Shown here: one piece after another, positions 1-10,628 of the stretch | How the letters are laid out: each line of letters begins with the position of its first letter | Position numbering within the stretch: position 1 is the stretch's first letter | NCBI GenBank assembly: GCA_911728435.2 | Contig: OU452215.1 | Coordinates: forward strand, 186,001-250,000 | Source: Apoderus coryli | Taxonomy: Eukaryota > Arthropoda > Insecta > Coleoptera > Attelabidae | Length of the DNA: 64,000 nt | Reading direction: 5' to 3' | Notes under the pieces: model-generated | Database searches by the model: none | The model's input: the letters and a program-made list of their open reading frames with translations, nothing else | Told to the model about the DNA's origin: nothing | Position numbers and translations under genes: made by a program

Positions 1-322
1 GAATTCGAAGGAAAGTATTTAAATTATTCATGGAATTCTTCTGGAATAACATTTTCAACACAGTTTTTTTTAAAGGCGGTTCTTCTCTTCTTCAGATGTT
101 GGTAACTGGCGTGAATAAAGAGATTGTAGTACTTATTTTGATTTTTTTAATAGGCTTATCTCTTTTGACATTTTTTGATCAGGGAAATACTTTGCACTGA
201 CTATCAACAGTAAAGATTTTTAATTTTTCTGATTAAAGAGACCATTTTTCGTAAAGTTTCCGTCGCGTCGCCTGACCAAATAATCGTTTTTATGTGACCA
301 AGTTAAAATAAACCCACAAGAT
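1..322. other. Unassigned left flank
   Basis: AT-rich sequence with no coding region, tRNA or repeat that I recognise. It ends at the 5-bp word GTTAC (323-327), which is the target duplication of the copia element that follows. Confidence 0.5.
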
Positions 323-327
323 GTTAC

Positions 328-512
328 TGTTGGAATATGGAATCACCCAATACACTCACGTCACAATGTTACATATACAATATTAGAATTGTCAAATTAA
401 TTAATATATTGTCAGTAAGTTTTTATATAGTTCTCGTTAATAAAAGTTAATATTTAATTTTATAGTTGTATATATATTATAAAGTATCCATAACCAAGTC
501 TCTGCTGCATCA
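328..512 (+). repeat. Copia 5' LTR (185 bp)
   Basis: Runs TGTTGG...TCA. The right border is set by the primer-binding site starting at 513 and by the matching right end of the 3' LTR at 10233. It contains an AATAAA within TTAATAAAAG near 440, a possible polyadenylation signal. Confidence 0.93.
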
Positions 513-526
513 GGTTATGGGCCCAG
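513..526 (+). other. Primer-binding site for an internal fragment of initiator tRNA-Met
   Basis: GGTTATGGGCCCAG directly follows the LTR. It is complementary to the anticodon-arm part of eukaryotic initiator tRNA-Met (CTGGGCCCATAACC), not to a tRNA 3' end. Drosophila copia is known to prime from a half-molecule of this tRNA, so this supports copia-type assignment. Confidence 0.88.
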
Positions 527-645
527 ATCCAATATAAATACAAATTCGACAAACAAAATATCAGCAAAAATTTTTTCAAGTGTTTATAAATCAAACGACT
601 GTAAGTGTATAAAATTTTTGAATTTCCAAAGAAATCAATCATAAA

Positions 646-3022
646 ATGAACGCATACAGAATAGAAACTCTAAAGAGGAATAATTATGACACATGGAAAT
701 TACAAGCTGAAGCTTTGTTAGCAAAATTGGGTTTATGGGACTACGTCACTGGTAAAATACCTAGACCAGAAGTTGAAAATGAAATAGGTATACAAAGTAA
801 ATGGGACACCGATGATTTAAATGCAAAATCGGAACTCATATTAATAATTTCACCTTCTGAATTAAAACAAGTAAAAAACTGTAAAAGATCCAAGGATGTA
901 TGGGATGATTTAAGTAAAAATTACCAAAGTAAAGGTCCTGCTAAAAACTCTTTTAAAACAGTTAATACTTCACAAAATGAACGATCATGACGACATTCGC
1001 GATCATCTTGGAAAATTTATGGATACTGTTGACAAATTAGCAGATATGGAGGTAACAATCAATGCCGATCTGTTAAGTATAATGATGTTATATTCCTTAC
1101 CACCATCATATGAAAATTTTCGAATTGCTATAGAAACTAGAGATACTTTACCAGGCCCAGAAAATTTAAAAATTAAAATAATAGAAGAAGGAGATGCAAG
1201 AAACAAGTGTGAACCTTTAACTTCGAAAGAGGGAGCATTTTGGGGTAATCAACAAAAATTTAAAAATAATAAATTTCCAAACAAAAATAAAAATAAATAT
1301 GAAACAAAGCCAAAATGTACACGCTGTAATCGTTTCGGACATTTTCAAAAAGACTGCAGATCTAAAATTTTGAATTCTAATACAAAAGAATCATTATTTA
1401 AAATGGAAGAATGTTTATCAACAAATATAAATTTCCAAAATAATAATTCTTGGTGTTTGGACAGTGGATGCACTTCACATATGAGTATTCGAAAAGAAAA
1501 TTTTATCGAATTAAACGAAAATCATAATAGAAAATTAAAATTAGCCTCAAATGATAGTACAGCTGAAATAGAAGGTATAGGAAATATAAAATTACCAAAT
1601 AATAAAAATAATCATATAATAAATTTGGCTAATACTCTATATGTTCCAAATCTAAATACAAATTTACTTTCAATGAGCAAAATTGTAAATAATGGACATA
1701 CTGTAATTTTTCAAAATGAAAACGCAACTATTAAAAATAAATATGGATACACAATTTTGAAAGCAAATAAAGCAGAAAATAGTCTTTATTATTTCAAATC
1801 GAAAGAATTTCAAGACGTATCAAATCAATGTTTGCAAAATGACGGAATTATGTCATGGCATAGAAAGATGGTTCATTTAAATGAAGCACATTTAAAGCTT
1901 GCTTTAAACAAACAACTTCTAAGGGGTCTACAGTTCAATAAAAATTCCAAATTAGAAGATTGTGAAATTTGTATACAAGGAAAATTCTCAAGGTAACCAT
2001 TCAAAAATTAAAATGAAGATAAAAACATAGATTTGTTACATATAATACATTCTGACATTTGCGGACCATTTCGAGTACAAACTCCAGGAGGAGCTCGATA
2101 TTTTGTTTCATTCATTGATGAATATTTTCGTTATGCCAAAATATATTTTATAAATCATAAAAATCAAGTGCTTGAAATTTTCAAAACATACAAAAATGAA
2201 GTTGAAAATTTAACAGACAATAAAATAAAATTTCTTCAATCAGATAATGGTACTGAATACTGCAATAAAGAATTTGATAGATTTTTAATGGATTGTGGTA
2301 TTTAACGGCGACTTTCAACCGTTCGAACTCCACAACAAAATGGTTTGGCTGAAAGGAAAAACAGAACGCTAGTTGAAAAAGCCAGATGCCTATTAATATC
2401 CTCAAAACTACCTCAAATGTTTTGGGCTGAAGCTGTTAATACAGCGAATTATTTAGTTAATCGGTCAGGAAAAATTCCCTCTGTATGACACCTTCATGAA
2501 TTTGGAGCAAAAGCATTTATTATGAATAAAAATCCTCAAAAAGGAAAATTTAATTCTAAAACTCAACAAGGCATATTCATGGGCTATTCAGAAATTTCAA
2601 AAGGATATCGAATTTGGATGCCAGAAATAAGAAAACTGATCGTCAGTCGTGATGTTAAAATATTAAACAAGTTTGACGGAAAATATAGAAGAGAAAACGA
2701 AAGTTATGAAATGTTTTTAGAGAATTCAAATATGGAAAATAATCATAAAATTATAATTTTACCTTCAACTTCTAAAACAGTTGATCAAAGTAATATACAA
2801 GGCGATGAAGAATTCGAAGAAAATGAAATTACAAACGAAGAAATTGAAAACATAAATGTTGAAGAAAGCAGACCTAATCGTAACAGAAAAGCTCCAATTT
2901 GGACAGAAGATTACGATATGTCTTATTTGTGTGCAGAATTCTCAAACACATGTTTTTCTGATGAAGAAAATTCCGCAGAATGGCAGGAAGCAATAAAAGA
3001 AGAAATTAAAGCACATATATAA
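646..3022 (+). pseudogene. Copia gag, protease and integrase, broken
   Basis: The ATG at 646 opens gag in frame 1. By about 970 the homologous reading has moved to frame 2, where it continues to 3022. Motifs in order are: a gag body; a CCHC zinc knuckle (CTRCNRFGHFQKDC, about 1316-1357); a protease motif with DSG (about 1459); a GAG-pre-integrase segment ending CEIC (about 1963-1974); the integrase core with HSDICGPF (about 2049) and QSDNGTEY (about 2239); and PQQNGLAER (about 2333). In-frame stops interrupt it at 1994-1996, 2009, 2303-2305 and about 2486. Gag would form the particle, protease process it and integrase insert the cDNA. The copy is non-functional. Frame and motifs are seen; functions are family knowledge. 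Confidence 0.9.
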
Positions 3023-3056
3023 TATAATAATATATTATTATAATATATAATAAAAA
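3018..3056. repeat. AT-only palindrome inside copia pol
   Basis: About 38 bp of almost pure A and T (TATATAATATAATAATAT and its near-complement) that can fold on itself. It sits where the RT amino end should join the preceding linker, and the coding frame changes from 2 to 1 across it. It looks like a local microsatellite expansion or insertion that destroyed the reading frame. Confidence 0.7.
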
Positions 3057-3084
3057 TCAAAATAAAAAACCAATAGGCTGTAGA

Positions 3085-4551
3085 ATGATTTTGAAGAATA
3101 AATTAGCAGCTGATGGAAGTATCGAACGAAAGAAAGCTAGATTAGTAGCTCGAGGTTTTGCCCAGAAACCAAACATTGATTTCACAGAAACATTTGCACC
3201 TGTTGTAAAACTTAGTTCGATTAGATTTTTAGTCGCAATGTCTGTTGAAAAAGACATGAAAATTAATCAGATGGATGTAACGACAGCATATTTAAATGGA
3301 GAATTAGAAGAGGAAATATTTATGGAAATACCTTATAAATTAGAAAATTACTTACATGAAATTCTGTTAGAAGAGAGTCAAAATGAAGACAAAGAATTGT
3401 TCGAAAAAACAAGAAAAATGTAAGAAGATTTAAAAAGAGGGAGAAATGAGAAAGCATGTTTATTAAAGAAAGCGTTATATGGGCTAAAACAAGCTGGACG
3501 CCAATGGTACAAAAAGCTTGAAGAAACTTTAAAAAAATTAGGTTTTAAATCTTCAACAGCAGATCCTTGTATGTACTTATATACGAAAGGAGGAGCAAAA
3601 ATAATACTCGCTGTATATGTTGATGATATATTAATTGCTTCGAAATCTATGAATGCAATTCGAGATATTAAAGAAAAATTAACTTCAACATTCAAAATGC
3701 GAGATTTGGGCGAAATTAAATATTGTTTAGGAATAGAATTCAAAAAGGAAAGTAATGGAATTTCAATAAATCAGCGAAAGTACATTGACGAAATTTTAGA
3801 AAAATTCTATATGACAAATTGTAAAATAGCAAGTACACCAATTATACCTGGAATAAAAATAACAAGAAATTCAAATAGTGGGCAAGATTTACCATATCAA
3901 AATTTAATTGGTACACTCATGTATTTATCTGTAGGGACCAGGCCGGATATAAGTTTTGCTGTTAGCTATTTAAGTCAATTTAATTCATGTTACGGTAGTG
4001 AACATTGGATTGCTGCAAAAAGAGTTCTTCGATATTTACAAGGAACAAAAGATATTAGTTTATATTATTCAAAATGCAATGATGAAATTTATGGTTTAAC
4101 TGATGCGGATTGGGCGAATTGTACAATCGACAGAAGGTCATATACTGGTTATGTATTTAAGTATGCCAACGCAGCAATTAGTTGGGAAGCACGAAAGTAA
4201 CGAACAGTCGCACTCTCAACCGCAGAAAGTGAATATATGGCATTAACTGATTCTGCAAAACAGGCCCTTCATCTGAAAAAACTAGCGAATGATTTGGGTA
4301 TTAATCAAGAAAAAATTATTATCTATAACGATAATCAAGCTGCAAAAATATTAGCTGTTAATCTAACAGTTAAATCAAAATCCAAACACATCGATATAAA
4401 GCAACATTTTATCCGAGAAACTGTTGAAAGTGGTAACATAGAAATTATGTATCGGAGAACCGAAGATATGGAAGCTGATATATTTACTAAAGCTCTATCT
4501 GGACCGAAACATAAATATTTAAGTTCACTGTTAGGACTTCATCCACAGTGA
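3085..4551 (+). pseudogene. Copia reverse transcriptase and RNase H, broken
   Basis: Frame 1 holds the copia-type RT: ARLVARGFAQ (about 3136), QMDVTTAYLNGELEEEIFM (about 3268), the catalytic YVDD (about 3616), LGEIKYCLGIEF (about 3706), then RNase H with TDADWANC (about 4102), STAESEYMALTD (about 4219) and a copia C-terminus that includes DIFTKAL (about 4480). Stops at 3421-3423 and 4198-4200 interrupt the frame. The RT and RNase H would copy the RNA genome into DNA. The YVDD aspartates survive although the frame is broken. A stop at 4549-4551 is probably the genuine end of pol, lying just upstream of the purine tract. Confidence 0.9.
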
Positions 4552-4558
4552 CGTTCGT

Positions 4559-4567
4559 GAGGAGGAG
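4559..4567 (+). other. Copia polypurine tract
   Basis: GAGGAGGAG abuts the 3' LTR at 4568, the place and composition expected of the plus-strand primer. Confidence 0.85.
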
Positions 4568-4728
4568 TGTTGGAATATGGAATCACCCAATACACTCACG
4601 TCACAATGTTACAAATACAATAATAGAATTGTCAAATTAATTAATATATTGTCAGTTAGTTTCTATATAGTTCTCGTTAATAAAAGTTAATATTTAATTT
4701 TATAGTTGTATATATATTATAAAGTATC
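4568..4728 (+). repeat. Copia 3' LTR, left part
   Basis: The first 161 of 185 bp of the 3' LTR. It is interrupted after ...TTATAAAGTATC, which is the target site of the LINE and is repeated at 10198-10209. Confidence 0.93.
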
Positions 4729-5049
4729 GGATTCCGGTCCTGGCGATCAAAGAATAAATATTCGAAATCCCAGCTCCGTATATTTCGCCAATTTGTGATA
4801 ATTAAAGTTAAAATTTAATATCCAATTAAGTGTACTATATTTTAGTTAACCAACAGTTTTCAATAAATCGCGTCAGCAACTATATATATTGTAAGTAATA
4901 TAACTTATTACTTTTCAAACATTCCACTTAACCTCACTATAAACAATAATAGTAGTTGCTATCAGTGTTCAGATACGCGATAACTCAGTGCGTGTTCTGC
5001 TATATACAGGCCCGGGCTGAGGACAGTATGCATTACATAGAATATCAAA

Positions 5050-6308
5050 ATGATTGAAAATGCTATGTATGCCTCACAAGAACTAAATAATCAAGATGTA
5101 ACTACTAAAGAACATCCAATAAAGCAGAACAATCCTCCAACGATGTCATATTCAGCTGTATTAAATAAACAACCAGCCCCACAATTTCCAACTAAGCACC
5201 AAGCAATAATATTTCCAACTATAGAAGACACCAAACTACAAGACTATCTATTAGCTCAAAATGTATTCTATTCTCATCACGAATTTCAAACAATAGAGTC
5301 TGCATATATTTGAGTAGCAAGGAAATAGTAGACCAGTTTATGAACAACCATGCCAGCATCGAAATAAACGGTCAAAAAATATCTGCTAGAAGACTAGTAA
5401 CACCGGCAGAACGCCTTCTCATGTCCAACGTCTGTCCTACGATACCCCATAATATACTTCAGACCAAACTACAACAAGAGGGAATAAAACTACTATCACC
5501 TATAACATTTTTGCGAATCGGTGCTCCTACCCCTGAATACAGCCACATCTACAGTTTCCGCAGACAAGTTTTCATTTCACCTGAGGATGATATCACAATT
5601 CCAGAATCCATCCTTATTTCCTATGAAGAAACCACATATAGAATATTCCTCTCCCAAGATACAAAAGCCTGTTTCAAATGCAAAAAACAAGGTCATATAG
5701 CGGCACAATGTCCTTCACACACCGAAAACGAATTTTCACAACCAAGAACAGAAACAACACAAGAAACAACAATGGAAATATTACACGAAACAACAATAGA
5801 AACAGCACAACCAGAAACATCTCATGTCACAACACAGATCGAACTTGGAAAATATAGCACGACAACCCCAAACGAACAAACAGAACAACCATTAAAACGA
5901 ACCATTTCAAAAATTGAGACTCCACCACCAACAGAATCCTCATCAGACAACTTGTTCACCAAGCCTCCAACAAATCCATCAAAAAAAACGAAAAGTAATA
6001 ATTTTGGAAAATTACTTGAACCAGCAAAAAATATAATCGAAGCAAAGTTGTCAAACATGCCTTTATCATTTGAAGAAATAGTAGATTTTTTCGAGAACGT
6101 GCAGGGCTCTAGAGACCCATTAAGCGTGGCAACGATTTACACAACAAACATACCAAAACTTCTGAAGATGATAACAAACATATATCCACACCTAACAGAA
6201 AAATCCATAAAAACATACTGTACAAAAATACGCAACAAAATACAAAAACAACTCGACGGTAACCAGACAGAATTCGAAAGCGACTGTTCACAATCGAGCA
6301 CATTTTAA
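5050..6308 (+). pseudogene. LINE ORF1 (nucleic-acid chaperone), one frameshift
   Basis: The ATG at 5050 opens frame 1. Homologous-looking sequence continues in frame 3 from about 5310, so a single frame change lies near 5300-5313. One CCHC knuckle is clear (CFKCKKQGHIAAQC, about 5670-5711). After it comes a Thr/Glu/Pro-rich stretch with repeated ETTQETTMEI-like words (about 5750-5850), then a charged C-terminal region ending at TAA 6306-6308. ORF1 proteins of this type coat the LINE RNA. Length, about 419 codons, is normal for the group. Only one knuckle is visible, where many relatives have two or three. Apart from the frame change it is well preserved. Confidence 0.85.
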
Positions 6309-6328
6309 TCCAAACATACATCATATAA

Positions 6329-9300
6329 ATTTATTTATTTTTCACATTCGAGACGATTATTCAGTGGAATATAAATGGATACTATACTCACCTGGAATAT
6401 CTCCAACGAATAATTAAAGACCATCGTCCATCAATTTTATGTCTTCAAGAAACTCATTTTAAGAAAAACACTCACAATTTAAAACACTTCAACTACGTTA
6501 CTAAGGATAGAACAGAAGCTAGGAAGGCCAGCGGAGGAGTAGCCATATACATCAACGAAAGCTTAGTGACACAACCCCTAAACTTAACAACAAATTTAGA
6601 AGCTGTAGCTGTTTCAATAGTACACCCAGTCAAAATAAATATCTGTAACATATACATCGCACCAAATCAAAACGTTAATGAAGAGGAGTTAAATAAATTA
6701 TTGTCACAGATACCAAAACCTTGTATCATATTGGGAGATATCAATGCTCACAATTACTTATGGGGCTCAAATTATACAGACAATAGAGGAAAAATAGTTG
6801 AAAACATATTAGATAAACACGACTTCCACTTACTTAATACCGGAGAAAACACAAGATTCAATGCATTTTCGAACAATCACTCCGCGATTGATGTTTCAGT
6901 GTGTGACATGTCAACAGCCACAACCCTTTCTTGGGAAGTTTTACCTTATTTGTATGGTAGCGATCATTATCCAATTTTGATAAAAAATGATAAAATAAAT
7001 AACCACAATATGACAACTGCGCATTCCAAATGGAAATTAGAGTCGGCTAACTGGATCGAATTCAGCAAAACAGTATCTAATTCTCTTATTAATACACATG
7101 ATAAAACACAAAACCAGGATTTAGAGACAATGTTATATCATTTCGAAGAAATTATTATACACGCCGCTCATAAACATATTGGAAAAACGAAGAACATTCC
7201 TAACAGAAATCCAGTACCCTGGTGGAATTCGAAATGTAGTGAAGCAGTTAAAAAATGTAAACAACTATTCAACCGTTATAAACGACAACCCACACACATA
7301 AATCTTATGGAATTTAAAAGTGCAAGAGCAAAGGAAAGATATATCATTAAACAAAGTAAAAAAGAATCATGGCAGAAGTACATAAGTACCATTAATAGCG
7401 ACACCCCCATAAAATCAGTATGGAAGAAAATAAAAAAAATATCTGGTTCCAATAGCTACAGTAAAATCACAGCACTGGAACACAATGGTAGACTATTATC
7501 AAACGAAAACGAAATCAGCGAAATTCTAGCTCAAACTTATGAAGCCTATTCTAGCAATCGAAACTACAATATAACATTTCTGGAACACAAAAACACAACT
7601 GAAAAAACTGCAATTGATTTCTCACCCGACGACAACGATTACATAAACCACCGAATATCACTAAGAGAATTAAATACAGCCATTCAAGATACAAAAGAAG
7701 CCAGTCCAGGACCAGACGATATACATGCAGCATTCTTAAAACATCTTCCTGATAACGGAAAAGAGTACCTCCTACAAATTTTCAATATGATTTGGATAGA
7801 ACATAAATTTCCCGCTAAGTGGAGACTAGCCACAGTTATCCCGATATTAAAACCGAACAAAAATAAGGTACGCCCAGAGTCATACAGACCTATCTCGTTA
7901 ACATGTACAATGTGTAAGCTTCTGGAAAAAATTATAAACTGCAGGTTAAGATGGAAACTCGAAACTGAAAATACACTTTCTCCGCTACAAAGCGGTTTCC
8001 GAAAACACCGAACAACAATAGACAACTTGATAGACCTCGAATCAGATATTCACCAGGCATTCGGCAATAAACAGAAATGCATCGCCATATTTTTCGATTT
8101 AAACAAAGCATATGACACCGCATGGCGCTATCAAATTATCCACACGCTAAGACAAAACAACATTAAGGGCAACATGTTGCATTTCATACATAACTTCCTC
8201 AGCAATAGAAAATTCAACGTTAGAATAAACGGAATTACATCAGGAAGTAAAAAACTTGAAAACGGAACTCCACAAGGATCTGTTTTGAGCACAACGCTGT
8301 TTTTAATCGCAATAAACAATCTAGTAGAGACTTGTGATAGCCCTGTAAAATGTAGACTATATGCAGATGACTTGGTTGTTTACATGAGCGGAAAAAAATT
8401 AACTTCAATCCAGGAAAAACTTCAGAGAGTTCTCGGAAAAATAGAGGAATGGTCACGACTAACAGGCTTTCGTTTTTCACCGGAAAAAACAAAATGTATT
8501 TTATTTACAAAAAAACATTGCCGTACCTACCCAAGTTTAATTTTTCAAGAAGAAAGGGTAAAATATGTAACCACAACAAGGTTTCTGGGTATGATATTCG
8601 ACCAAAATTTAAACTGGAAATGTCACGTATCTGAACTTATTAAATCATGTCAGTCAGCAATCAACTTAATAAAATCCCTAAGTCACAAGCAATGGGGAGC
8701 TGATCGCATATCACTATTGAGAATCTACCAAAGCCTTATCAGATCAAAAATGGACTATGCTTGTATGGTCTACGCATCAGCAAAAAACTCATGCTTAAAG
8801 AAACTCGACGTACTACATAATAAGGCTTTAAGAATTATATTAGGAGCATATAGAACAAGTCCGACGGAGAGCTTACATTGTGAATCCGGAGAAGCCAACC
8901 TAGCCAGAAGACGTCAGTACCTTAGCCTATCATACGCAGCAGCTATGTACACTAAAAGAGAAAATCCTACATATTCTAACGTTTTTTCAAATAGATTCAA
9001 AACAACATTTGAAACAAAACCCCACCTCGATCCTCCATATTACCATAGAGTCAACAAATACAAAACCTCATTAAGCATTGAATTTCCACAATTATTACCC
9101 ACAACCTTACCATCTACACCACCATGGATAATCCCTAACATTACAACCAACACCGACCTACAAAGATACGACAAAAATCATACCAATCCAAAAATAATTA
9201 ACAACGCTTTCAACGATATTTTGAAGAGATACGGAGAATATACTCAGGTCTATACGGATGCATCTAAATCGGCAGACGGCGTAGGCGTCGCATTCTATTC

Positions 9301-10048
9301 TCAAGATCGAAGCTGCTCATATAAAATTCCAGGTATGTGCTCTGTGTTCACTGGAGAACTATTTGCAATTTTGGAAGCTCTTCGGTACATAGAAAATTTC
9401 CCAAACAAAAAATTTCTAATTATATCTGACAGTCTTAGCGCAATACAGAGCCTAACAACAATATATTCTACGAACCAAATAATTATTCGCATAAAAGAAA
9501 AAATAAACAACATTTCCAAAAACAACATCGAAACAGCGATAATCTGGGTACCCTCACACGTTGGAATCCAAGGGAACGAAGAAGCTGATCGGTTAGCCAA
9601 AGCAGCGACTACACAAAACACAGTGCGTAATAATATTAAAACCGCACTAAGTGATTTTAAAAATTATATAAAACATAAAATAAAAGAGCAGTGGCAAAGT
9701 GAGTGGAACCTGTCAACCTCAAAGTTATCCAAAATAAAAAAATCAGTGAATCCATGGACTCAAATCCCAAATAATCGTAAAGAACAAGTAATAGTGACAC
9801 GTCTAAGAATAGGACACACAAATTTAACGCACCAACATCTCCTAAACAAATCTCCACAACCTACGTGCAATACATGTAATATCGGTATGTCCGTAAAGCA
9901 TTTCCTAGTGGAATGTCCACAGTTTTCTGATTTGCGTATAAAATACGATATACCTTTAGAGTTAGAAAAAACACTTAATGATGAATCTACAACTATACAT
10001 AAATTAATTAAGTTCCTTACAGAAACCGACCTGATTCAGAAAATTTAA
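6329..10048 (+). CDS. LINE ORF2: endonuclease, reverse transcriptase, RNase H
   Basis: One frame is open from 6329 (after a TAA at 6326-6328) to TAA at 10046-10048, about 1239 codons. The apurinic-type endonuclease starts at once with QWNING (6362) and QETHF (about 6440), then GDINAHNYLWGS (about 6738) and SDHYPI (about 6960). RT has YRPISLT (about 7881), FFDLNKAYD (about 8092), GTPQGSVLS (about 8266) and catalytic YADD (8360-8371). RNase H follows with YTDAS (about 9252), ELFAILEAL (about 9357), SDSLSA (about 9428) and HVGIQGNEEAD (about 9559). A C-terminal CNTC...HFLVEC may bind zinc. No ATG precedes the endonuclease in this frame, so translation may use reinitiation or the start has been lost. 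Otherwise intact. Confidence 0.92.
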   Translation: MYLFFTFETIIQWNINGYYTHLEYLQRIIKDHRPSILCLQETHFKKNTHNLKHFNYVTKDRTEARKASGGVAIYINESLVTQPLNLTTNLEAVAVSIVHPVKINICNIYIAPNQNVNEEELNKLLSQIPKPCIILGDINAHNYLWGSNYTDNRGKIVENILDKHDFHLLNTGENTRFNAFSNNHSAIDVSVCDMSTATTLSWEVLPYLYGSDHYPILIKNDKINNHNMTTAHSKWKLESANWIEFSKTVSNSLINTHDKTQNQDLETMLYHFEEIIIHAAHKHIGKTKNIPNRNPVPWWNSKCSEAVKKCKQLFNRYKRQPTHINLMEFKSARAKERYIIKQSKKESWQKYISTINSDTPIKSVWKKIKKISGSNSYSKITALEHNGRLLSNENEISEILAQTYEAYSSNRNYNITFLEHKNTTEKTAIDFSPDDNDYINHRISLRELNTAIQDTKEASPGPDDIHAAFLKHLPDNGKEYLLQIFNMIWIEHKFPAKWRLATVIPILKPNKNKVRPESYRPISLTCTMCKLLEKIINCRLRWKLETENTLSPLQSGFRKHRTTIDNLIDLESDIHQAFGNKQKCIAIFFDLNKAYDTAWRYQIIHTLRQNNIKGNMLHFIHNFLSNRKFNVRINGITSGSKKLENGTPQGSVLSTTLFLIAINNLVETCDSPVKCRLYADDLVVYMSGKKLTSIQEKLQRVLGKIEEWSRLTGFRFSPEKTKCILFTKKHCRTYPSLIFQEERVKYVTTTRFLGMIFDQNLNWKCHVSELIKSCQSAINLIKSLSHKQWGADRISLLRIYQSLIRSKMDYACMVYASAKNSCLKKLDVLHNKALRIILGAYRTSPTESLHCESGEANLARRRQYLSLSYAAAMYTKRENPTYSNVFSNRFKTTFETKPHLDPPYYHRVNKYKTSLSIEFPQLLPTTLPSTPPWIIPNITTNTDLQRYDKNHTNPKIINNAFNDILKRYGEYTQVYTDASKSADGVGVAFYSQDRSCSYKIPGMCSVFTGELFAILEALRYIENFPNKKFLIISDSLSAIQSLTTIYSTNQIIIRIKEKINNISKNNIETAIIWVPSHVGIQGNEEADRLAKAATTQNTVRNNIKTALSDFKNYIKHKIKEQWQSEWNLSTSKLSKIKKSVNPWTQIPNNRKEQVIVTRLRIGHTNLTHQHLLNKSPQPTCNTCNIGMSVKHFLVECPQFSDLRIKYDIPLELEKTLNDESTTIHKLIKFLTETDLIQKI

Positions 10049-10197
10049 GTAGATAATACATCTGACAATTTCATTGTAATGTTACTATATGTTATGTAAA
10101 TTAAATAATTGTTATAGAAATCCGTAATGTATATAGAAATGCCGCTAATAACCAAAATGGTTGATGCGGTTAATGAAATAAAAAAAAAAAAAAAAAA
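10049..10197 (+). other. LINE 3' UTR and A tail
   Basis: About 130 bp with no coding potential, an AATAAA at 10177-10182 and an A run at 10180-10197. The next 12 bases repeat the target site. Confidence 0.88.
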
Positions 10198-10209
10198 TTA
10201 TAAAGTATC

Positions 10210-10233
10210 CATAACCAAGTCTCTGCTGCATCA
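10210..10233 (+). repeat. Copia 3' LTR, right part
   Basis: The last 24 bp of the 3' LTR (CATAACCAAGTCTCTG...ATCA), matching 489-512. With 4568-4728 it makes the full 185 bp. Confidence 0.93.
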
Positions 10234-10238
10234 GTTAC

Positions 10239-10628
10239 TCTTCTAAAAATGTCAGTTCCTTAAAAATTGTATTCGTTCCGATATATTTCATTTATTAACA
10301 TATTAACTTTTCCACTATTGACAATTAAAATTATTAAGCAAACTAATAACAATTATTAATACGCCATCCGACCATAATTCGAATGTCTAAATCATAGAAT
10401 AAATAAACAGAGAATGTGATCTTGCTGGTGAGGGAAGAGATTGCGCATATAATTGCGAACTCAAAATCGCCTTGTTTTCTTATGCACTCATTGTTGTCGG
10501 GATATTTTATTTGTGCTTTGCCATTTGAAGTGATTTGTTTTCCAGTGCCGTAGTATTCTGTGTGTTATATATTTATATTGTGTGTTTTTGGTTTATAAAC
10601 TTTTGAGAGTGATATTGTGTATTTTGAA
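10239..10628. other. Upstream region of the THAP-like exon, with first copy of a duplicated block
   Basis: A block at 10271-10393 (ATTCGTTCCG...GTCTAAAT) recurs with small indels at 12968-13088. Both copies lie some 240-260 bp upstream of an ATG. The rest is AT-rich and may contain the promoter and 5' UTR of the THAP-like exon; no clear TATA box was picked out. Confidence 0.55.

Larger units (their letters stand above)
4729..10197 (+). mobile_element. Non-LTR retrotransposon (LINE, RNase H-bearing, I/Jockey-like)
   Basis: A 5.47-kb element inserted in the copia 3' LTR. It starts GGATTCCGG at 4729 and ends in an A run at 10180-10197. The 12-bp target duplication TTATAAAGTATC lies at 4717-4728 and 10198-10209. 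It has a 5' UTR, an ORF1 with a zinc knuckle, an ORF2 with endonuclease, RT and RNase H, and a short 3' UTR. Presence of the 5' UTR and a clean duplication suggest a full-length insertion. The RNase H domain after RT points to the I group or a relative; the exact clade needs a tree. Confidence 0.95.
328..10233 (+). mobile_element. Ty1/copia LTR retrotransposon, decayed and split by a LINE
   Basis: The element begins TGTTGG at 328 and ends ...GCATCA at 10233, flanked by GTTAC at 323-327 and 10234-10238. Internal order is LTR, primer site, gag, protease, integrase, reverse transcriptase, RNase H, purine tract, LTR, which is the copia order with integrase before RT. The 3' LTR is interrupted at 4728 by a 5.5-kb LINE and resumes at 10210. 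Over the 161 bp that can be compared left of the split I count four differences between the LTRs, so the element is moderately old. The coding region has many stops and at least two frame changes, so this copy cannot make its own proteins. Boundaries are seen directly; the family assignment rests on domain order and motifs. Confidence 0.95.

Noticed and set aside
646..4551. Stop-codon reassignment (TAA read as Gln) to explain the copia stops
   Set aside because: Frame changes are also present, and the mariner, gag and psq ORFs of the window end normally with standard codons.
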